Source of the DNA: Rhodosporidiobolus odoratus
Taxonomy: Eukaryota; Basidiomycota; Microbotryomycetes; Sporidiobolales; Sporidiobolaceae
DNA length: 64,000 bases
NCBI GenBank assembly: GCA_034387635.1
Contig: JAOANU010000013.1
Span: forward strand, 525,884-589,883
Direction: 5' to 3'
In this document: one piece after another, positions 57,304 through 64,000 of the stretch
Position numbering within the stretch: position 1 is the stretch's first letter
Layout: every line of letters starts with the position of its first letter
Position numbers and translations under genes: made by a program
Notes under the pieces: model-generated
Told to the model about the DNA's origin: nothing
Databases searched by the model: none
What the model saw: the letters and a program-made list of their open reading frames with translations, nothing else

Positions 57304-57622
57304 AGAAAGCTCCTGCACCCGCCTCGCCGCCTTTTCTACACAAGTCTCCTTCTGCTTCCCGTTCTTATCCCCATCAACCTTCTTTGCGTCCATATCACCC
57401 TTCCCACAGGCGGTACTGCTCTGGTCGGTAGAGAAGGAGAATCAGATCAAGGATCAGAGTAAGAAGGCGATTTTGAAGGAGTTTGTTAAGGCGGAGAAGG
57501 AGAAGAAACCGAGGTTGGAGCAGATGTTTGGGGATGTGTTTGCGAGGAGGCTTGGGCATGAAGAGGGAGAGTTGGAGAGACCGCAGAGGGAGCAGAAGGA
57601 GGAACTGAAGAAATTGGTGTAG

Positions 57623-59416
57623 AAGTGGGGGGGGGGACGGTGTGTCAGGGAGAGGAAGAGGAAGGAAGAGGAGGAAGGGAACATCTAGGAGAATCGGAAC
57701 GGAAGGAGGCTGCAATCTAACCACTCTCTAGCTCACTCTCCCGGACCCCAGGGAGAGAGGGAAAGGCCTAGCGGAAGGAACTGCTACGCCCTCCCCGACT
57801 CAACGGAGGGGTGAAAGAAGGAGCTGGATAAGTTTGAAGGCAGGAGGGAGGCCGTCTTGAAATGGTAGTATGTCTGGCTTCAAAGCTATCTCTGTATGCA
57901 TCACTTGCGGGCTTCAGCACGTCTTCAGAACGATTGAACGTCGGACAAGGTTAGATCAATACGCAGAAGGCGGGCCAAGAGAAAAGAGAACAGTTTTGTT
58001 CCCGGGATGCAGACTTGGCTACCTCTTCAGACTTTGTACACCTCTGCGTATGGAACCAGCTTAGCACACATGCTGGATTGCTGAGAACCGGGAGCGAGTA
58101 GACGGTATTGATTGCCGCGCGTTGAGATGGGCGATATGGGCAATGATGACGAGGAGGAGGTGGTGTTGGAGGCATAGAATATCGCTAGCTGATTGTGTCA
58201 GAGAGAGCGGAGGTTGGTTGCAATGTCAGGCGTGGGAGGAGGAGGAGGAGGAGGGGAGAAGAGGAATCAGATGCATTGGGTTTGACTTGGGGATTGGGAT
58301 GGAGTCTTTTTGTTGTGCTATTGTCACCTACTTCATGCCCTTCGCTCGGACCCCCGCCGCGGTATCTCCACTTGTCCCGCGTCCAAGGTTTGCGTTGGGA
58401 GCAGTGTGCACGCCATGCGGGCCAGAACGTTTTGACCCACTTTTAACGAAAGCAGTACAGAGTGTGTCTCCTCTGACTTTAGGAAAGCTAGCACGCATAC
58501 GATTTCCATGCGGGCGAGGTAGATGGGTTACTGTCATGCGTTGCGTTACGAGGTGAGACAAGAGAAGACTCTCCACCCTTCTTTGACAAGCGAGCAATTC
58601 GGTCGCAACAGTCTAAGGGAAGATGCCAACGAGGTGGAGCGTACGTAGCTGGCGATTGTGAGTCAGGCACGACAGAGGCAGAGCGTGCAAGCACAAAGCT
58701 ACTCGGCAACGCTTCGGGCAGGCAGGCCGCAGCCCCTGTGCGAGAAGCTGGTGAAGAGAATGGGAAAGAGTTCGACGCGGTCGGGGCTTTCAGCGCTTCG
58801 ACAGCGGGAACTTCTGATCTCACTGTCGGGCGGTAGCGGTCCATCATACACCGGGGCGCGGGTTCGGCGTTGTCCGCGTGGTGCTACTGAGCTTGACGGG
58901 CGAGGGACAGGCGGCGAAGGAAGAGCGCCTGTGACAAAGCGCTTCGTCACTTACGCTAGGGACTGACAGCGCTTGGAGACTCACTCAGAGCCGCTCGTGC
59001 TGCCGCTGTGCTGGCACGGAGAGCTACGCCCCTCCACTTATTAGAATAAGCTGTGTTGAGCGAATATTGATGAAGTGTACAGCGAGACTGAAACGAGGTA
59101 AACAGGCCGCGTAGAAGTTGCAGGCAGCAGCGTAGAGTCGCTAGTAGGAGGCAAAATGTCTCTATACGCGGCAGAACGAGGCATCAGTGAGCGAGAGCTA
59201 CCAACGCTTGGAATGGGAATTCTCGTTTCGTCGCTGTCGCCGTAATCGCTGTCTGCAGGGGGTACAGTGCACTGAATGAGTCGTCCTCCACCTCTGCAAC
59301 TGGGGGGAGCAGTCGGACCAGCTCATACTCGTGTACGTCTTCTCGCTCGCACCCCACTTCCGACTTGACCTCACACTTCCGCTCCTCTTCCACAGCTGCA
59401 GACGCTCAAAAAGTAG
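57623..59416. other. 1.8 kb, no resolved gene; may hold AVO3 5' exons
   Basis: A minus-strand frame at 58488-58847 and a plus-strand Ser-rich segment at about 59250-59338 (NESSSTSATGGSSRTSS) look partly coding. The latter may be an upstream exon of AVO3. No start was found. Confidence 0.35.
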
Positions 59417-62400
59417 CTCGACCAAGCTATAGACGTAACTCGTGGCTCACGGGCCGCAATAGTTCATCTCGCCGAGGGTCCACATCCAGACTATCTACCC
59501 GGAGCTCTTGAGCATGCCTTGGCTGGTGCAGAGAGGGACGTAAAGCAGTTAGCGGATAGCATCAGTCAAGCAGAGCTACAGGCTGGTGCGTGTATATGCC
59601 CAAGCTGTGTCAGGCCTAGATGTATTGACCTTGCCTGCGAGAAAACAGCAATCCTTGTTCCAACTCCTCTCTCTCCGCCCCGGCCACCGCCGTCTGCGAT
59701 CACGAATGGCTTCGTACTGCATTCCGTACCTACTCCGACAAGTCAGCCAAGCTCCTTCCATCCGTTAAGCACCGGCTTTTCTCCCTCGACTCGTCAGTTT
59801 GCCCTCTTGTCTTGCTCGCTCGCGACTGACCGCGTTTCCTGCGGGCGCAGCATTCGCAGCCGAGCCCGACTTCCATATGACTTTCGGGAAAGTGCTCGAC
59901 CTGCTGGGCAGGCTAGGAAGCGTGGGTATCGTCTCCGAGAGGGTGCGAGCGATGGACAGCGTCGTTGAAGCCGTAGAACGGTTTCCGAATATCAAGCTCG
60001 AACTGCGACTAGACGAGCAGCTCAGCAGGTTCGTCGATTTACATGTTGTTCTCTCCGGATGCACTGACGGGAGGTGCAATTCTTGCCCGCAGCATCTTCG
60101 CCTGTCTCTCCGAATCTGCTGGGAAAGAGACGAGGGCTGCTGTTTATCGCTTGCTTCGCCATCTCGTCGTTGATGCGTCGGACGCCTTCGCGCTGAACCA
60201 GCGACAGCTTCCCCTCTTCCTCATTAGGTAGGATGAATGTGATCTTCCGTCACGTCGCCTCCAGCTGACCTTCCCAAATTTGCCTTTTTTTCCTCCGCTG
60301 ACTACGCATCGCATCATAATGCTACATGTCTCACTGTGCGTTGTCGTAACCAATTGCCCGGCGACCCGGCATCGTCAGAACGCTTGTCCGCGATTCTACC
60401 TTCAACCTCGAAAAGGAGCACGCCCTCCGATTGATCCGGATCATTCTACCCTTCGCATCCCCCGAGTCAGCCCTCGATGGAGACAGCATTCTCCCTGTAT
60501 CGGTGGTCAGGGCTGTAGGAGCGATTGCTGAGACTGTGGAGGAGAAGCTGAGACTAGCGGCGCTGGAAATGCTAGGCGAATTGGGTGCGTCCTGACCCTT
60601 GTCCTCTGTTTGCATGCCCTTGCAAAACGTGCAGTGCAGATCACTTCGGCTAACCTGCCGCTTCGTCGAGCTTTGTCATGCAGTGATTCTCAACCTACCT
60701 CTCCTCTTCCTCTCAGGCGGCCTTCGCGTGGTCCTGCAAACCTTCCTCGAAGGCCCGTACGACCTCTCCCCGCCCTTCTCTCTCCTCTTTATCCCGGCAA
60801 TGGATCTTCCCGCCTCGCGCCAATGGTTACGACCCGGCGTAGATCTCGAAGTGGTTCTGGCAGGCTTTACCGAACAGACCAAGGCTACCGCTGGTGAGGA
60901 ACGGGTTAAGGCTTGCGCGAAGATTGTGAGCGGGTGGTTGAAGACTTGGAGCGGTAAGTTGTATCTTCTATCATCGGGAACAAAAGCAGTCCGACGCGAG
61001 GAAGCTGAACTTTCCAGACACGAAATTCCGGGAAACAGGCTTATTCTACCTCAATGTACACGGGCGGCAAGCTTTGACGTCCCTTGTCGACTCGTTGACG
61101 AACCCGTCAAAGGTCATACGGGTCCGTCTGCCACTACCTGAAGCCCACTCTCTCTACTCCCGATTTAGACTGACTTTGTGGCTCTTCCATTTCTCGCTCA
61201 GGAAAGTCTGCTCGACATGCTCTTCAGCATCTTCAATGTCAACACAAGTCCCCGCCATCTCGCAAGGAGTAGGTTCAGTTCCCCTCTACGTCCTTGCCAG
61301 AGCGCTCGCTCACCTCCTCGATATGGTGAACAGGCAACTCTGGCAACCATGTGAGCGGGCGATTAGACGACAAGATCGAATCTCGAACAAGACCGCCGCC
61401 AGATAGCGAGCGCAAGACGAATCTGCTCGATCAGTACATGGCAATTCTTTTGCTGGTCTTTATCGAGGCTGGCTTGGCTGCGGTTGGTCTCTCTATGCCC
61501 TATGGGCAGGCGAAACAGGAGACGATTGATTCTTGCGCTCCCTTGCACTCAGGCGTTGACGAGCCTCGCCGCCGACCCGAAAGACCCGGCCACAGCCACG
61601 AAAGTCTCCCTCCTCATTTCTGAGATCCTCGAGCTCGGGAACCGTGTCCTGCCGCCGCAACATTCGGTAAGCATCAGGTACGTCGCCCGTTGCCTTCTCT
61701 GCGCTGTTCTGCTCGCGACAGGCCTCATTGACCACTCAAACCTCCGCACTTCTGACAGGCCCTTCCGCGTCTGTTTGCCCTTACTGCATCTTTCGACGCA
61801 TCAGGTACTCGCTTCGCAGCAAGTAATGCTCTACTTGCCGTCAATGCACATGACCGGGATCGAAGAGGAATTTCCCTGCCCAGTACGAGCGGGGTGCTAA
61901 AAGAGAGTCGACCTCGGTGCGCCCTACCGTTTTCCAGCCACCCTTCGCTACTCATCAAGCCGCTGAAACTTCCTTCTGCGCGCGTACCTACCAGATCCAC
62001 ATTCCTCTCATTCACGAATCTCACCTCGACTTCCTTGACCACTCATCTTTCCAACGCGAAACTGCACGTCGCCCTTCAAATGGACGATCAATCCTTCCGC
62101 AACGCTCTCCTCTCCACAGGAGTCCTCTCGACAGAAGATTACGCAAAGTGGAACTTGACCGCGTTGCAGGAATTGATTGATGGACCGTTGAAGAGTCCTA
62201 AGAGGTTGGAGGAAACGATGAGGGCTAGTAATTTTATGAGAAGGCTTTTGGGGTTCTTTCAGCCGTTTGCTCTGAGAGATTGTGCGATGCCAAAGACTGC
62301 GGTGCGTCCCTTGTTTCTTCTTCTTATCGCCGCCTCTACAGGAGAGGAAATTTGACTGATAATTACTTTTGGGTCGGGCAGGATACCGAGCGGTGGACGA

Positions 62401-64000
62401 GGCTAGGATGTAGTCTGGTCGAGATACTGCTTGGCAGTGCCGACGGGGCGCAGTATCTGAGCGACGACAAGCTGCTCCGTCAAATTAGCGATCGTCTGTT
62501 TCAGCTAGATCCGGTGCGTTCAGCCGCTCACAATCTCGCTCTGGCCGCCTCGCTCACGCGCGTAGAGGTTTGACCATCTAATCACGGGCCTGCGTAACAG
62601 CAACTCACGATTGCCACTGGCGCCGAGACCCTCTTCTCTCCCGAAAGGATGGAGAAGACCTTGGTTGGCGGACACTTTGACATGCTAGGCGTTCTCACCC
62701 GGTCTGGGGAGGGCGTGCGGTACGTTGCTTTTCCATGCGTTCCCGTCTCATGTGTCGCCTTGACCCCCTCCATGTACACATACATACAGAACCCTCGACC
62801 AGTTCAAGTTCTTCACCGCCTTCTACCGAATTAGCGAGCTACGGAGTCGGGAGGATCTCGTCAAGGCAATCATCGAGAATGTGGAGTACTCCCTGTGCGT
62901 ACCTGCTTGTCTTCTCTGGACCTTGCATAGTGTCTTATTCACTTTTTTGCACCTTGCACAGAGACGGCCATTCGCGGGTCTTCCTCGCCAAAGCCCTCAC
63001 ATCTGACTACAAGGTTTGTCTCTGCCTCCTACTCCTCATAGTCCCTGCTCACCGCATATGCTCGCAGCCTATCCGCCTCTTCGCAACGCAGCACCTCTCG
63101 TCTCTCCTCTTCTCTTCCACCTCAGACGGCTCCTCACCCTGCCCCTTGCGAGACGAATGGCAACTCGCTCTCCTGGTGCAGCAACTGTACGACTCGGCTC
63201 CCGAAGTTGTCCAATCAGCATTGCACAAACTCGAGGAGGTCTGTCAGAATTGAGAGACGCTGGAGTTGATGGTGAGGATGAGACCGGCGTTGGATCTGCT
63301 TGGCGGAGGATTGGGAGAGGGGTTGTCGATCCGGTGCGTATGAGTCTGGGTTTTGAGCATAGCTACCTTGTGCCTTCTTGCTGATGGCTGGGTGGCTTAG
63401 AGATGGCTCGCTGACAAGAGACATAAGAGCAGGTTCCTTTCGATCAACGAGGGCGTTCGATACCTCCACGAGATTGACTTTGTCGAGCAAGAACTCGAGG
63501 TTTGGTTCAACGTACGTGCGACCTGTTTTGCCGCGTGCTATTCGTCGCTTTGCTTACCAGCTCAAGATGCTATGCAGGAGCGGAATGTGGTCTACGTTGT
63601 CGAACTTGAACTTGCGCTCGCTTCAGCTCTAGGGACAGATGGTCACTTGCGGGATTCCCCGTACGCAAGACCCCCGTTTCTTTGCATTAGAACAAGCCGG
63701 ATTGACGTCCTGTACGTACAGGCCACTGTTTGACGGCACTCCCCCGCGGCACTTCTACGGCGAACTCGTCAAAACGTCGGAAGGCTGCGACATACTCGAG
63801 GAGAGCGGTCATCTCGATCACTTTGTCGAGGTCATCATGCGACATGGTGAGGTCCAGTCGGACGAGGCGTATGTTGTGACGCTGAAAAGCGTGCTTTGGG
63901 CTGTAGTACGCTTGCTCTTTCTCTCAGCGCTCTGCGACGACGCGGTCTGACGAGTTCATTCCGCTGAGTGCAGGGGTATACCGGCTCGACGGCGGAGGGT
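59417..64000 (+). CDS. AVO3: TORC2 subunit AVO3/RICTOR (partial)
   Basis: Scaffold of TOR complex 2, which controls actin, sphingolipids and AGC kinases. Visible exons include 59417-59585, 59851-60028, 60093-60227, 60379-60584 and one from 60684. They give the N-terminal Rictor repeats: MTFGKVLDLLGRLGSVGIVS, IFACLSESAGKETRAAVYRL, RTLVRDSTFNLEKEHALRLI. Middle blocks include LFYLNVHGRQALTSLVDSLT and MDDQSFRNALLSTGVLSTED. C-terminal family signatures follow: LDGHSRVFLAKALTSDYKPI, LVQQLYDSAPEVVQSALHKL, FLSINEGVRYLHEIDFVEQE, HFYGELVKTSEGCDIL, and VLWAVGYTGSTAEG at the window edge. An in-frame TGA at 63251-63253 interrupts the conserved block. The 5' end is not fixed; the 3' end lies outside the window. 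Confidence 0.88.

Larger units (their letters stand above)
54727..57622 (+). pseudogene. Branched-chain alpha-ketoacid dehydrogenase E1-alpha, decayed
   Basis: E1-alpha of the mitochondrial complex that degrades Leu, Ile and Val keto acids. Intact exons: 54727-54960, 55081-55237, 55313-55343, 55420-55475, 55534-55731, 55802-55842. They encode a presequence (MPVSSRPLLRGFATSARQ), [39 protein letters not shown], and the thiamine-diphosphate motif [15 protein letters not shown]. Then the gene fails. The exon for NNGY is preceded by AA instead of AG (55937-55938) and lacks a donor at its usual place. The next exon (ISTSVSQQHAGDS, PGYGIPNLRLDGNDP) also follows AA (56036-56037). About 800 bases interrupt the gene after 56165. 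Later parts survive: EAMSYRVSHHSILDDLSAYR and the last exon, 57410-57622. Alternative splice sites could give an altered protein, so loss of function is likely, not proven. Confidence 0.65.

Noticed and set aside
58488..58847. 119-codon minus-strand ORF
   Set aside because: Coding-like in part but no domain, and the plus strand also shows partial coding character; undecidable.
63638..63722. Apparent frameshift in AVO3 before FDGTPPRHFYGELV
   Set aside because: A normal intron of about 60 bases (gtacgc ... tacag) starting near 63660 restores the frame exactly.

Overview
The window is nuclear DNA of a GC-rich, intron-dense fungus. Introns are short (mostly 40-110 bases), usually begin GTGCG or GTACG and end CAG or TAG, and genes sit close together on both strands. 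The gene set is fungal: ERMES subunit MMM1, an EB1 protein with a Bim1-like ETF tail, a propeller-type 3-carboxymuconate cyclase, RIB1, MTD1, AVO3/RICTOR. The base composition, dense introns and eIF4G style suggest a basidiomycete yeast of the Rhodotorula/Sporidiobolales kind. That placement is an inference, not a proof.

Layout. 1-3.1 kb: MMM1 (partial) and EB1 on the minus strand. 3.3-17.3 kb: plus-strand run of the mitochondrial m-AAA protease AFG3, a divergent GAPDH paralogue, oligoribonuclease REX2 and eIF4G. 17.6-23.6 kb: five-exon mitochondrial bL33 gene, then a secreted-type intradiol dioxygenase and a carboxymuconate cyclase transcribed away from each other. 24-31 kb: two unrecognised proteins and a single-pass membrane protein whose C-terminus is a ladder of Lys-Arg-separated repeat peptides. 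31.6-42.2 kb: RIB1, a frame-broken MYND-finger gene, EMC3, the BOR1-type anion transporter, and D-aminoacyl-tRNA deacylase. 42.3-49.7 kb: a carboxymuconolactone-decarboxylase/alpha-beta-hydrolase fusion, an EthD-like protein, an isochorismatase-like hydrolase and MTD1. 50-57.6 kb: unrecognised genes and a decayed branched-chain ketoacid dehydrogenase E1-alpha gene carrying a candidate insertion. 59.4-64 kb: AVO3/RICTOR, running off the end.

Two themes stand out. First, three protein types that could act in succession on aromatic rings lie in one 25 kb stretch: ring cleavage, muconate lactonisation, and lactone decarboxylation plus hydrolysis. The fused enzyme has its domains in the opposite order to bacterial PcaL. 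Second, the 29.5-31.1 kb gene looks like a membrane-anchored precursor of small secreted peptides cut by a Kex2-type protease, and I know of no description of it.

All exon boundaries were worked out by hand from splice signals, reading-frame continuity and family knowledge. No alignment or transcript data were available. Several gene starts are uncertain and are marked as such.
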